64,000 nucleotides of DNA from Ruminiclostridium cellobioparum subsp. termitidis CT1112 (GTDB taxonomy: Bacteria; Bacillota; Clostridia; Acetivibrionales; DSM-1351). Each line of letters opens with the position of its first letter. Position 1 is the stretch's first letter. Below, piece after piece: positions 45,960-55,554 of the stretch. Below the pieces are notes generated by a model. It did no database searches, was not told the DNA's origin, and saw only the letters and a list, made by a program, of their open reading frames with translations. The stretch lies in NCBI RefSeq assembly GCF_000350485.1, contig NZ_AORV01000065.1:310001-374000 (forward strand), read 5' to 3'. The translations under genes were made by a program, and so were the position numbers.

Positions 45960-48314
45960 TTAATTTATTCCGAATAGTGAAAACCTCTTTACTTTAATAT
46001 TGTCATTTATCATATATGTCCAGGTGGCAGCCGGAGTACTGTACCCTCTTACGGCAAAATCAGCCTCACTTACGCCGAAATCCGTCTGCTCCAGCTCCTG
46101 CAGCATGTCATCCTCCAGCCTGTTCATAAGAGAGTCAAACTCCTGTATAACCAGCTTCCGGTATTCATCCAGAGGGACTTTTCTGGTAGCTCCCACCAGG
46201 TGAATGCCTTCCTGTACACTTTCACAGTACTCCAGAAAAGTATACCAGCATTCATCAATAAAGTGAATGGCTGCCCTTTTTCCAACAGCATCGACCTTCC
46301 CGGTGCCATACTGCCCGCACAATTCCCTGTACAGTTCAGGTCTGCTTGCCGGCAGCAGGGGCGCTGCCTTCATATACAGTATTTCATCCCGTTTTTTTGT
46401 CAGCAGTCTTCTCTGGTATTCCAACAGCAGGGAATATTTCCCAAGGGTCTTTCTGGCATCAAAGTTCTGGCCGTCAACTACCCTCTGGATATGATTTATT
46501 AATGAATTCAGCTTGCTGTCCTCAATTTTCTCCTCCTGCCTGTAACCCAGATATTTTTTGGGCAGCAGCTTACGAATCTCAAACCTGTTGAGGAGCTCGT
46601 CCTCAAGGCTGATAAAAAACCTGGAAGCCCCGGGGTCCCCCTGCCGGCCTGCACGCCCTTTCAGCTGCTTATCAATCCTGATACACTCGTTTTTGTTTGT
46701 ACCTATCACATACAGGCCGCCTAAATCAAGAACCTTGTTGGTTTCCACAGATGCCGGACAGCCATCTCCCAATTTTATGTCCACACCTCTTCCGGCCATA
46801 TTTGTTGAAACGGTGACTGCACTCAGTTTTCCGGCATTTGCTATTATTTCGGCCTCCTCAGCATCGTTCCTGGCGTTGAGCACCGCACAGTCAATCCGGC
46901 AGTTTTGCAGCCTTTCTGCAAGGCTCTCGGACTCCTCTATACTTGAGGTTCCTATGAGTATGGGGCGGCCTGACTTATGAACTTCCAGAATTTCTTTTAT
47001 TATGGCTCTGTCCCTGGCTGCTTTATGAGTAAATATCTCATCGGGATAATCCACCCGTATACATTTTTTGTCCGGTTTAACCACATAAACCCTCCGGTTA
47101 TAGGCATCCAGGAATTCCTCTTCCGAAGACTGGGCCGTTGCAGTCATACCGGCCATTTCAGGATAAAGACTGATAAAATTCTGTATGGTGATCCTGCCAA
47201 GAATCCTGCTGTTCGGTGTATAACTGATCCCCTCCAGAGCCTCTACCGCCATTTGCAAGCCAACATGCCACTTTCTACGTTCGGCAACTCTTCCGGTGAA
47301 TTCATCTACTATCTCTATCCTGTTGTCCCTGACGATATAGTCAACATCCCTTTTCAAAAGGGTTTTGGCGTGCAGCAGATTGTTTATGAATGTCAGCAGC
47401 TCCAAATTGTCCCCGTACAGGTTTCCGCAGTTCAACTCCCTTTCGAGAATGCTTATTCCGGTATCGGTAAGAAAAACATTCCTTTTGTTTTCATCAGTGA
47501 GATAATCAATCTCCGGTCTTAATTTCTCAATGCTCTGTACCAGCTTTTTATCTATACTCCCACATTCATTACCGTCTTTTCCTGCTATTACAAGAGGAAC
47601 TCTTGCTTCATCTATCAGGATGGAGTCGGCTTCATCCACTATAACATAGTTAAATGAACGGTGTACAAGTTCTTCCGGACTGTATACCAGTGTATCCCGT
47701 AAAAAATCAAAACCTGCTTCCTTGGGAGTCATATATGTGATATCCGCCCTGTATGCCTTTTTACGGCCTTGGGCTTCCATGGCACCCTGAATGAAATCAA
47801 CGCTCAGCCCCCAGGCAGAATATACGCTCTTCATCCATATGGCATCTCTTCGGGCCAGATAATCATTAAAGGTCAGAATATGAACACCCTTGCCGGCAAG
47901 CGCATTCAATACCGCCGGAAATACCGCCGCCATGGTTTTGCCTTCGCCGGTGGGAAGCTCGGCGATATTCCCGAAGTGGAGAGCTATACCGGTGAGAAGT
48001 TGGGAGTCATATGCCTCCAGCTTGAAGCTGCGCCTGCAGAGTTCTTTTGTTATGGCATAACATTCCGGCAGATAACTATCTGTAAACGCTGTTTCTCTCA
48101 GCAGTTTGTTGAGCAAAACATTGTCCGTGTCACGGCAGTCCTTGTACTTATCGGTCAACCATGCAGAAAATTTGTCTTTAAATTCTTTTACTCGATTTTT
48201 GAGCCCTGCGTCGGAAAGACCGGTTAATTCGATCCGTTTTATTTCTTCCAGCAGTTTGTCATACCCGGAAAATTCAGCCGGCCGGGCCAGTAATTTTAAC
48301 ATTTTTTTAAACAT
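45960..48314 (-). CDS. SecA paralogue (SecA2-like preprotein translocase ATPase)
   Basis: 784 residues from the ATG at 48314 (GGAGG five bases upstream). DEAD motor with Walker A LPTGEGKT (Lys126), DEAD box VDEADSILIDEAR, GTSSIEESE, STNMAGRGVDIK and KGRAGRQGDPG. Shorter than housekeeping SecA, and it ends SLFGIN without the C-terminal zinc finger. No SecY2 or Asp genes are nearby, so it may work with the main SecYEG. A CPBP protease gene follows. Confidence 0.88.
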   Translation of the reverse strand: MFKKMLKLLARPAEFSGYDKLLEEIKRIELTGLSDAGLKNRVKEFKDKFSAWLTDKYKDCRDTDNVLLNKLLRETAFTDSYLPECYAITKELCRRSFKLEAYDSQLLTGIALHFGNIAELPTGEGKTMAAVFPAVLNALAGKGVHILTFNDYLARRDAIWMKSVYSAWGLSVDFIQGAMEAQGRKKAYRADITYMTPKEAGFDFLRDTLVYSPEELVHRSFNYVIVDEADSILIDEARVPLVIAGKDGNECGSIDKKLVQSIEKLRPEIDYLTDENKRNVFLTDTGISILERELNCGNLYGDNLELLTFINNLLHAKTLLKRDVDYIVRDNRIEIVDEFTGRVAERRKWHVGLQMAVEALEGISYTPNSRILGRITIQNFISLYPEMAGMTATAQSSEEEFLDAYNRRVYVVKPDKKCIRVDYPDEIFTHKAARDRAIIKEILEVHKSGRPILIGTSSIEESESLAERLQNCRIDCAVLNARNDAEEAEIIANAGKLSAVTVSTNMAGRGVDIKLGDGCPASVETNKVLDLGGLYVIGTNKNECIRIDKQLKGRAGRQGDPGASRFFISLEDELLNRFEIRKLLPKKYLGYRQEEKIEDSKLNSLINHIQRVVDGQNFDARKTLGKYSLLLEYQRRLLTKKRDEILYMKAAPLLPASRPELYRELCGQYGTGKVDAVGKRAAIHFIDECWYTFLEYCESVQEGIHLVGATRKVPLDEYRKLVIQEFDSLMNRLEDDMLQELEQTDFGVSEADFAVRGYSTPAATWTYMINDNIKVKRFSLFGIN

Positions 48315-48340
48315 AAAGTCCTCCTGTATTTGATTAACTT

Positions 48341-48589
48341 TTAATGATTCATCAAACACAGAAGGCCCGGATCCTTAATAGCTTTATATATTGTTGTAAT
48401 CTGCCGATTCCTTCGTCCCAGAATATCCAGATCAATTGAAAGATGACCCGATATAATTTTGCAACATGCCGCAAACACTCCGATACTTATGTGACACAGA
48501 AGTGCCGCACGGAATATTTCCAGCTGCATAATAATTGGATATTGTATAAAACATGATAAAAACAGCAATAAATAATTATTTATAAGCAT
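48341..48589 (-). CDS. Possible leader peptide upstream of the SecA paralogue
   Basis: An 82-codon frame with AGGA about nine bases before its ATG and a hydrophobic start (LLLFLSCFIQYPIIM). Its stop lies 26 bases before the secA-like start. The place and shape recall SecM-type monitors of secretion, but no arrest motif can be recognised and it may be chance. Confidence 0.25.
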   Translation of the reverse strand: MLINNYLLLFLSCFIQYPIIMQLEIFRAALLCHISIGVFAACCKIISGHLSIDLDILGRRNRQITTIYKAIKDPGLLCLMNH

Positions 48590-48815
48590 TTAGTTTTTCC
48601 TGAGTTAAATTTTTTTTCACGCTTGTTAAGAAGTCTAATCTTATTATATATCATACAAATCAATTGTACCGCAATAGAAACCGAGAAAAGCTAGGAAATA
48701 TTCTCCAGTGATGGTCCTCAGCAATAAATAATATATTGTTTTAGTCCTTAGGAAAAAGAAAGACAGTCATCGTGTAGACAACCGCCGTAAAATCACTAAT
48801 ATGATAGAACTTTAA
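48590..48815. other. AT-rich junction between the SecA-like gene and the transporter island
   Basis: No gene. A TATAAT-like box near 48645 on the minus strand may belong to the secA-like promoter, but without a good -35. Confidence 0.3.
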
Positions 48816-49031
48816 TTATTGTAATTTGATTATGCTTTTTGCTTCTTTTAAAAGTTTAACTGAATACTCAGGATACTCCATTTCTTTAAATTCTAATATA
48901 ACCTTTTCCAATTCAGAATAGTCTCTATCAATATTAAAATGACATTCAATAAAATATCTAAAAGTCTCTAGCGTCAATATCGGAAAGCAGAAACTTGTAA
49001 GTATATAACCATATTTTATTGGCTTATCCAA
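48816..49031 (-). pseudogene. Fragment resembling a contact-dependent inhibition immunity protein
   Basis: 71 codons from a TTG that lies inside the 3' end of the ABC transporter gene. The stretch FRYFIECHFNIDRDYSELEKVILEF and LLKEAKSIIKL resembles the CdiI_2/YxxF-D-type immunity fold as I recall it. It lacks a proper start and is shorter than the family, so it is probably a remnant at the island border. Confidence 0.4.
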
Positions 49032-50749
49032 TTGCTATTCACAACCGAAAGCTGTTCCTCGGCCTGCCACATGGCGTAATACTTGCCGCGCTTTCCAAGC
49101 AGTTCCTGATGTGTGCCCTGTTCAACGATCTTTCCGCCCGACACCACAAGGATTTTATCCGCATTTTGAATAATCGAGAGCGTATGCGCAATCATAATCA
49201 CGGTCTTTTTCGACCCCAGCAGATTGCGGATGGCCTGTTTGACGGCCAGTTCATTTTCTATGTCCAGAGAGGCAGTGGCCTCGTCCAGAAGCAGGATAGG
49301 GCTGTCTTTGAGTATGGCCCGGGCTATGGAAAGCCTCTGACGCTCGCCGCCCGACAACTGATTGCCGTTTTCGCCGGTCGGCGTCTCATAGCCCTTTTCC
49401 ATACTGCGAATAAAGGAATCACAGTTTGCCAGCCGGCAGGCTTCTTCAATCTCATGGTCCCCGGCTGTGGGGCGTGCAGAGCGAATGTTGTCCCTGATGG
49501 TATCATTGAACAGAAACACGTCCTGATCCACCATTGAAATTTGACTCAACACTTTTTCGGCGGCAATATCCTTGATGGAAATCCCGCCAATCCTTATATC
49601 CCCTGACTGCGGCTCGTAGTATTTGGAAATCAAATTCAGGATGGTTGATTTTCCGGAGCCGGAATTGCCCACTATGGCGGTAAGTTTTTCATTTTCCGCC
49701 GTGAAACTCACACCCGTCAGCACCGGCTCGTCAGCTTCATAGGAGAAAGTCACATTCTCAAAAGATACATCATGGCTTTGCGGTGAAAAAAGAATGTCTG
49801 ACTGGTGTTCCTCTTCCTCATCTATCACCTTTATAATCTGCCGCCTGGAAATCATCAGGTTTTTGTAGGAAGTCAGGTCAATAAAAATCGTACCGGCCAG
49901 TTTTGCCACAAAGATCGGCAGCATGACTACCATCAGGTATGTGGCAGTATCCAAGGTCCCTGACAGCCACGCACTTCCGCCTGCAAAAGCTGTAAGGGGA
50001 AGGCTGCACCAGGCAAAAATGCTGAAGGTTACTCCGCTGGGAATGATCCTTTTTTCATAGCGGTAGCTGATGTCGCTATAAGCGCGCATGGAATCAGTGA
50101 CAGTTTGGTTTTTTGTCCCCCCGCTTCCATATGCCCGGAAGGTCTGGATGCCGGTGATGTATTCCACAATGTTGCTCACATTGTCGGCCAGGATTTGATT
50201 TTTTTCTTTCCCATATTTCTTCACCGACCGGAAGGAATCCCATAACGTCGGAATCAGCAGTAGATCGGCGGCCAATGCGATCAATCCGGCCGGAGGATAA
50301 ACAATCAGGGCAAACAAAATCATAAGCGATGTCAGGGAAATATTTTTAATAATGTCGCCCAGCTTGTGTGTCAATATTTTTTCATAATTATTGACATCGC
50401 TGCTCACCACATTAATGTATTCACCCGTCTTGCCCTTTGTATAGCGAGAGAGAGGGATTTTACCGATCTTATCCCCTAAAAACAGCCGGATTCGGTTGCT
50501 TATATCAGCTCCGCCAATTTGCCCCTGGGTGTATCCGATACCATAAATGATCAGCCGGATGACAAAAATGGCGGCGAGAATACCGGTCAGGGTAAATAGC
50601 AGCTCGGTATCCAGGTTTTTCTCTATCAGCGCCTTGATGGGAAAATATATAATCATCAGATTACAGCCTGCCAACAAGCCTTCCAAAAGATTCAGAACCA
50701 TAGCCAGATAAAACCGCCGGTTCTTTTGCATCACTTTATCCGTGTTCAT
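49016..50749 (-). CDS. ABC transporter half-protein, exporter type (partner 1)
   Basis: 577 residues: six-helix membrane domain (1 to about 310) and ATPase with Walker A VGNSGSGKS, signature LSGGERQRLSIARAIL, Walker B ILLLDEATASLD and the switch His in IAHTLS. The ATG overlaps the stop of partner 1's upstream gene by one base (TAATG), so the two half-transporters likely form a heterodimer. The YbtP/YbtQ and IrtAB groups share this layout and act in siderophore import or release. Confidence 0.93.
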   Translation of the reverse strand: MNTDKVMQKNRRFYLAMVLNLLEGLLAGCNLMIIYFPIKALIEKNLDTELLFTLTGILAAIFVIRLIIYGIGYTQGQIGGADISNRIRLFLGDKIGKIPLSRYTKGKTGEYINVVSSDVNNYEKILTHKLGDIIKNISLTSLMILFALIVYPPAGLIALAADLLLIPTLWDSFRSVKKYGKEKNQILADNVSNIVEYITGIQTFRAYGSGGTKNQTVTDSMRAYSDISYRYEKRIIPSGVTFSIFAWCSLPLTAFAGGSAWLSGTLDTATYLMVVMLPIFVAKLAGTIFIDLTSYKNLMISRRQIIKVIDEEEEHQSDILFSPQSHDVSFENVTFSYEADEPVLTGVSFTAENEKLTAIVGNSGSGKSTILNLISKYYEPQSGDIRIGGISIKDIAAEKVLSQISMVDQDVFLFNDTIRDNIRSARPTAGDHEIEEACRLANCDSFIRSMEKGYETPTGENGNQLSGGERQRLSIARAILKDSPILLLDEATASLDIENELAVKQAIRNLLGSKKTVIMIAHTLSIIQNADKILVVSGGKIVEQGTHQELLGKRGKYYAMWQAEEQLSVVNSNWISQ

Positions 50750-52512
50750 TACAGAGCGCCTCCTTCCATGCTGTATGATATCCCTCGTGCCTGCTCATAG
50801 TCCCGCCATGCCTGCCGGTAATACTCATTGCTTTGCTTTACCCCGTCATGCGTGCCTATACACGAAACGGTATTGTTTTCCACCACGGCCACGCGGTCGC
50901 ATTGTAACACCACGCCCAAACGGTGCGCCACGATAATAACTGTTTTCCCTTTGCATAGATTCTGGATGGCCCGGTCGATCTCCACCTGATTTTCCGGGTC
51001 GGCGGCTGAGGTCGCCTCATCTAAAATCAGAACAGGAGAGTTTTTTAATATGGCCCGTGCAATAGCAATGCGCTGCTTTTCACCTCCTGAAAAACGTGTG
51101 CCGTAACTTCCCACAAGTGTGTCGTAGCCATCGGGCAGGCCCATGATGAAATCGTCTATCTGCGCCTGTCTCGCTGCCTTCCGGACTTCTTCCAATGCGG
51201 CGTTTGAACCCATACGGATATTTTCAAGCACGCTCCCCTTTGTCAAAAAGGTTTTTTGGAATACGATGGATACATTTTGCAGCAGTGTCTCATAATTGAT
51301 ATCTCTGACATTCTTTCCACCAATCAGGATTTCGCCCTGATTTACATCGTAAAAGTGGGCGATAAGCTGGACGACAGTGCTTTTACCAGCTCCGGACCTC
51401 CCAACCAGCGCCAGCTTCTCCCCGTCCCTGATTTCCAGATTGACATTTTGCAGGACGTCGTTCTTTCCATCATAGGCAAAGCTCACATTTTTCAGCGTGA
51501 TGTCGTGCCTTTCAGGAAAACCGCCACCGCCTTCATAAGATGGAATTTTCAGGATTTCATCCGCCTTGCGCACACCGTCAAGAACCTGTGCAAAGCTGGA
51601 GCCAAGCTCCTGCAGGGGACGGAGCTCAGTCAAATAAAGAGAACCGACATATGCAAACAATATAAAGGCACTTGCGCCCAAAGAACCGTTCAGGAACATT
51701 AACCCGCCCAGGGGAACCATTAAAAGCAGCCCGCATTCGACGACAACTACGTATGCAGCGTAAGGAGGCCCCATCCTTCGCGACATTTTCACCCATACCG
51801 AATGCTCATCCTCCACGGCGCGTGCATACCGTGTGAAGGAACGGCTTCCCATATTATAGGCTTTGATCAGCTTCATCCCGTTGATATATTCAATGATTGT
51901 GGCATTGAGGTCGGCAAGAGACCGGTAAGCCCTTCCCATGAGTTTATCCGCCCCGCGAAACATCAGAAACATGACAAAAAAGGCAAGAAAGAGGGGAATC
52001 AGCGATACCAGTGCCAACTGCCAGTTTACTGTACAGAGATAGATGAAAATGGCAACAGGACCGCTGACATAATAAATTAAGTCCGGCAGATTATGCGCTA
52101 AAAACAATTCCAGCTTTTCTATCTTCTCTGTCAAAACAGTTTTCATCTCGCCGGTATTCCGTTCGTTCAAGCTCCCTAACGGAATTTTAGCCATGTGGTC
52201 CACCACCATGCAGCGCACCTTGAACAATGCATTATAAGCCCCCTTGTGCGACAAAACACCGGCAACGCCGAACAAAATAAAACGCAGGGCAATGGCGGCG
52301 GCAGCTATCAGACCATACCGCAGGACGGTTTCCTTCGTAAATGAATGAGAGTAAACGCTTTCCATGATCCTATACACCGAGTAATATGGAATCATGGTAC
52401 TAAGACCGCTGATCAACGATAAGCCCGCAGAAAAATAAAGGTAATATTTATCCTTTCCCGCCCATTTGAGCAGAAGACCAATTGGATTCTTCTCTTTTTG
52501 CTTCATATGCAT
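50749..52512 (-). CDS. ABC transporter half-protein, exporter type (partner 2)
   Basis: About 587 residues from the ATG at 52512 (or 52506). Six-helix domain, then Walker A VGRSGAGKS, signature FSGGEKQRIAIARAIL, Walker B VLILDEATSAAD and switch His in VAHRLG. The start overlaps the ECF ATPase gene end by about 65 bases. Forms a probable heterodimer with the next gene product. Confidence 0.93.
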   Translation of the reverse strand: MHMKQKEKNPIGLLLKWAGKDKYYLYFSAGLSLISGLSTMIPYYSVYRIMESVYSHSFTKETVLRYGLIAAAAIALRFILFGVAGVLSHKGAYNALFKVRCMVVDHMAKIPLGSLNERNTGEMKTVLTEKIEKLELFLAHNLPDLIYYVSGPVAIFIYLCTVNWQLALVSLIPLFLAFFVMFLMFRGADKLMGRAYRSLADLNATIIEYINGMKLIKAYNMGSRSFTRYARAVEDEHSVWVKMSRRMGPPYAAYVVVVECGLLLMVPLGGLMFLNGSLGASAFILFAYVGSLYLTELRPLQELGSSFAQVLDGVRKADEILKIPSYEGGGGFPERHDITLKNVSFAYDGKNDVLQNVNLEIRDGEKLALVGRSGAGKSTVVQLIAHFYDVNQGEILIGGKNVRDINYETLLQNVSIVFQKTFLTKGSVLENIRMGSNAALEEVRKAARQAQIDDFIMGLPDGYDTLVGSYGTRFSGGEKQRIAIARAILKNSPVLILDEATSAADPENQVEIDRAIQNLCKGKTVIIVAHRLGVVLQCDRVAVVENNTVSCIGTHDGVKQSNEYYRQAWRDYEQARGISYSMEGGAL

Positions 52513-54034
52513 ACTTCCTTCCAATTTCAGTGTAATTCTTTTGTCCGGTTTCAGCCCCCTCAATGTCATCCCTCCTTTGACCCAGAATGAAAAAGTCTTG
52601 AAGCTTCCCGAGATTTTTTTGATTCACTGCGAAATCCTCCTGTACCGTACCGGAGTCAAAATGTACCACACGGCTGCAAACAGCCGAAATGAATTCGTAG
52701 TCGTGGGTAACGACAAAAATGATCTTACCCCCGCGGGCAATCCTTGAGAGCAGCCTTGAAACCTGCAGCATTCCGTCAAAATCCAGTCCGCTGGTAGGTT
52801 CGTCGAATATTAAAATCTCCTTCCGGCAGATCATGCTGACCGCCACAGCCGTCCTCTGCTTTTGTCCGCCTGACAGGGTGTTCGGATGGCGGTTTCTGTA
52901 TTCATAAAGCCCAAGCTCTTTCATGGTTCCGGTCACAATATCTGCATCAGGATTTTTAATGCCAAAACAGCATTCTTTCTCCACGCTTTCTGCAAACAGT
53001 TGATAGTTGACATCCTGCATAACCATATAGGAGGACTTTAAACGCTGCTTTGAGTCCATTCCCTTTCCATCCCAAAGGCACGCACCGGTGCAGCCTTTAT
53101 GCAGGCCGCAAAGGGCTCGTAAAAAGGTGGACTTGCCTGTGCCATTGTGCCCTGTGACACCGATGATCTCTCCACGGGCAGCGCGTAGATTAATGCCGCT
53201 TATGACGGGCTGTTTTTTATAGTACAGAGCCATGGCCCTGATATCCAATACAGGCAGGGCTTGAACAGCGGGTTTTGGCAAAGGCTTGACGCTGTGTAGG
53301 TCCATTGCGCGCAGGCCCATCTTCTCCCGCTGCACCGCAGGGATGGATAAAAATTGTTCAGGCGTATAGATACCTCTGACTTTCCCCTGTTCCATATAGA
53401 CAATCCGGTCAACAAGGTCTTTCAGATAGTACAGCCGGTGTTCAGCCACAAGTATGGTTTTCCCCTGCCGTTTTATCCGGATCAGGTTTTTTCGCAGGTC
53501 TTCAATTGCGTCCACATCCAGATTGGAGGATGGTTCATCCAGTAAATAAATATCTGGATTCATGGCGTATACCGAAGCAAAAGCGATTTTCTGCTTTTCA
53601 CCTCCCGACAGAGAAAAAATACGCCGACCCTGAAGTTTTTGAAGCTTCAGATCCTTGACGGCACCATCTACCTTAAGACGCAATTCATCAGGTGGTACGC
53701 CCTCATTTTCGATTCCGAAAGCGATCTCACTGTCGGTATCCACGTTAAAAAACTGTGTGCGGGGGTTTTGAAAGACCGAACCAACTTTTTCCGCAATCTG
53801 ATACATAGGCAGTTTCGCGATATACCGTTCATCAACGATCACATCGCCGGTCAGTTCCCCGGCAAAGAAATGGGGAATCAGCCCGTTTACAAGCCGGGTG
53901 ACTGTGGTCTTGCCGCAGCCGCTGCGCCCGCAAAACAGGACGCACTCACCGTCTGATATGGTGAGATTCAGATCCTGCAGCCGGTCCTCGCTCTGCCCCG
54001 GATAAGCAAAGGAGACATGCCTGAATTCGATCAT
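52448..54034 (-). CDS. ECF transporter fused double ATPase (A1-A2)
   Basis: 528 residues from the ATG at 54034, which overlaps the T-component stop as ATGA. Two ABC ATPase domains in one chain: the first with FCGRSGCGKT, LSGGEKQKIAF and LLDEPSSNLD; the second (from about residue 275) with VTGHNGTGKS, LSGGQKQRTAVAVSMI and IFDEPTSGLD. It powers the energy-coupling module for vitamin or metal uptake. Confidence 0.94.
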   Translation of the reverse strand: MIEFRHVSFAYPGQSEDRLQDLNLTISDGECVLFCGRSGCGKTTVTRLVNGLIPHFFAGELTGDVIVDERYIAKLPMYQIAEKVGSVFQNPRTQFFNVDTDSEIAFGIENEGVPPDELRLKVDGAVKDLKLQKLQGRRIFSLSGGEKQKIAFASVYAMNPDIYLLDEPSSNLDVDAIEDLRKNLIRIKRQGKTILVAEHRLYYLKDLVDRIVYMEQGKVRGIYTPEQFLSIPAVQREKMGLRAMDLHSVKPLPKPAVQALPVLDIRAMALYYKKQPVISGINLRAARGEIIGVTGHNGTGKSTFLRALCGLHKGCTGACLWDGKGMDSKQRLKSSYMVMQDVNYQLFAESVEKECCFGIKNPDADIVTGTMKELGLYEYRNRHPNTLSGGQKQRTAVAVSMICRKEILIFDEPTSGLDFDGMLQVSRLLSRIARGGKIIFVVTHDYEFISAVCSRVVHFDSGTVQEDFAVNQKNLGKLQDFFILGQRRDDIEGAETGQKNYTEIGRKYAYEAKREESNWSSAQMGGKG

Positions 54035-54735
54035 ATCCATCCCCCCCGCACAGCCATTCCGGCAATAAAATATAAAAGGAATGCACAAGCCGCCAGTGCA
54101 TCGGCAGCCCCGAACCGGATCTGTATCAGACAGGTTCTGGGCTCAGGGTTCTCAATTCCCCGTGTTACCGATGCAATGGACAGTTCGTCAGCCGCTTTGG
54201 AAGCCGACATCATAAGCGGTACATAGACACATTCGGCGGTTTTGCCCGGATGGGCAAGCAGCCCTCCTAAAGAAGGCGAAACATCCCTCATTTGCATGGC
54301 ATCTTTGATAAATCCCCAATCCTCCCGGATCACCGGCAGATACCGCAGCATCACAGCCAACGGGATCACGATTTTCCTGGGAACATGGAGCCGGTGCATG
54401 CCGGTCATAAATTCACTTACCTTTGTGCTGCCAATCATGATCCCTGCCATTAAACCACAGGGATAGACCTTATGGACAAGACCTAAAAACGCAATGAGCA
54501 TGGTTTGCAGCGTACCGTACAGAAAATCCCGTGTCAGTATGGTCAATGCAAAAAATACGGTATAGGTCAATGCTCCAAGCAGGGAATAACGTGGTTTGCC
54601 GCAGGCAAAACCAAACAGCATAATCAGCAGCACCAGGCCTGATGCATAATACAGCGACGGCGAAAGGGTAGCGGAAAGAATAGTGAAGATCATGAGCAGC
54701 AACTTGGTGCGCGGATCAAAATGCAATTTTCTCAC
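54031..54735 (-). CDS. ECF transporter transmembrane component T
   Basis: 234 residues beginning at GTG 54735 (GTGA overlap with the S gene). FDPRTKLLLMIFTILSA is the CbiQ/EcfT opening; the coupling-helix motifs are in ADELSIASVTRGIENPEPRT. Four or five membrane segments. Links the S subunit to the ATPases. Confidence 0.92.
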   Translation of the reverse strand: MRKLHFDPRTKLLLMIFTILSATLSPSLYYASGLVLLIMLFGFACGKPRYSLLGALTYTVFFALTILTRDFLYGTLQTMLIAFLGLVHKVYPCGLMAGIMIGSTKVSEFMTGMHRLHVPRKIVIPLAVMLRYLPVIREDWGFIKDAMQMRDVSPSLGGLLAHPGKTAECVYVPLMMSASKAADELSIASVTRGIENPEPRTCLIQIRFGAADALAACAFLLYFIAGMAVRGGWI

Positions 54736-55343
54736 GCCGTAATACCCGCTTTTTCAAACTGCTTTTTCAACATTTTGTTGCCCACCCAGCCACTGAAAGC
54801 CGCTACCGTCAGCGTGCCGATAAGAATGACCGCCAGCACCCAGTTTTGAGCCGAGGCATTCATGGTATCAATATAGGCCTGTTCGGTGCCTCCCCGCAGC
54901 ATAGTGCTGGCCCAGCTTGCAGGATCGATAAAATACATAATGTATGTACCTGTGCAGCCGATGGAAAAAAGCATATATGCTAAAATATTCATCCTGACGC
55001 TTTTATATTTCCGGGAGCCCGCTGCAAAGTCGGCAATGATGCCCATGACGATGTAACCAATATCCATTGCCCAATGCATGCCGGTGGCAAAAAATATGAT
55101 TCCTATAAGTATTCCCGCCGTCATCACCGGACCCCGTTTGGGAACCTTTGCTATAAGCAAAAGGAATACCGGGCCGCCAAGCAGCGCACTGCCAAGGGGC
55201 ATATAAAAGGTGAGTACGGGGTTGGGCGCAAAGAACAATCCCCCAACCAAAATGGTAATGAACAGCAGAGCGGAAAAAATACCGATGGTGACCAGGTCTT
55301 TGACAGTCAATCCTTTACGGTTTGCAGCTGGTGAGTTTGACAT
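54732..55343 (-). CDS. ECF transporter S component, MptD/Trep_Strep family
   Basis: 203 residues, about six membrane segments (LVTIGIFSALLFITILVGGLFF, YMPLGSALLGGPVFLLLIAKVP, AGILIGIIFFATGMHW). This family is the substrate-binding subunit of ECF importers of unknown or siderophore-like ligands. There is no riboswitch upstream, which argues against thiamine, riboflavin or cobalamin. First gene of the five-gene transport operon, with an AGGAGG site. Confidence 0.88.
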   Translation of the reverse strand: MSNSPAANRKGLTVKDLVTIGIFSALLFITILVGGLFFAPNPVLTFYMPLGSALLGGPVFLLLIAKVPKRGPVMTAGILIGIIFFATGMHWAMDIGYIVMGIIADFAAGSRKYKSVRMNILAYMLFSIGCTGTYIMYFIDPASWASTMLRGGTEQAYIDTMNASAQNWVLAVILIGTLTVAAFSGWVGNKMLKKQFEKAGITA

Positions 55344-55413
55344 ATGTTCTCCTCCTAATATTTGAATTATTATCCTCCGGCGTGATTTATTGACTGCGCC
55401 GGTTTAAAATGTT

Positions 55414-55441
55414 ACTATACATATGAGTTAGATATGGCTAA
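55414..55441 (-). promoter_or_regulatory. Possible promoter of the ECF operon
   Basis: Minus strand TATAGT (55414-55419), 16-base spacer and a weak -35 TTAGCC (55436-55441), as expected for an activator-dependent promoter. Confidence 0.35.
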
Positions 55442-55446
55442 CTCAT
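55423..55446. promoter_or_regulatory. Inverted repeat between the ECF operon and its AraC regulator
   Basis: ATGAGTTAG and CTAACTCAT, perfect nine-base arms around six bases, overlap the possible ECF -35. Candidate binding site for the AraC/YbtA-like regulator or an iron regulator; the halves recall, but do not match in spacing, DtxR boxes. Confidence 0.5.
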
Positions 55447-55554
55447 ACTTGTTAAGTATACAGGGTAGTGTTTTATGAAACAATTACCCGGCGGTACATT
55501 CGTCGGATCGTGTCACATATCCGTCTGATCGTGTTAAATATGGAGGCCTTAGTT

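Noticed and set aside
55344-55467. Vitamin riboswitch before the ECF S component
   Set aside because: The spacer is short and holds only an inverted repeat and promoter-like boxes; no riboswitch core is visible.
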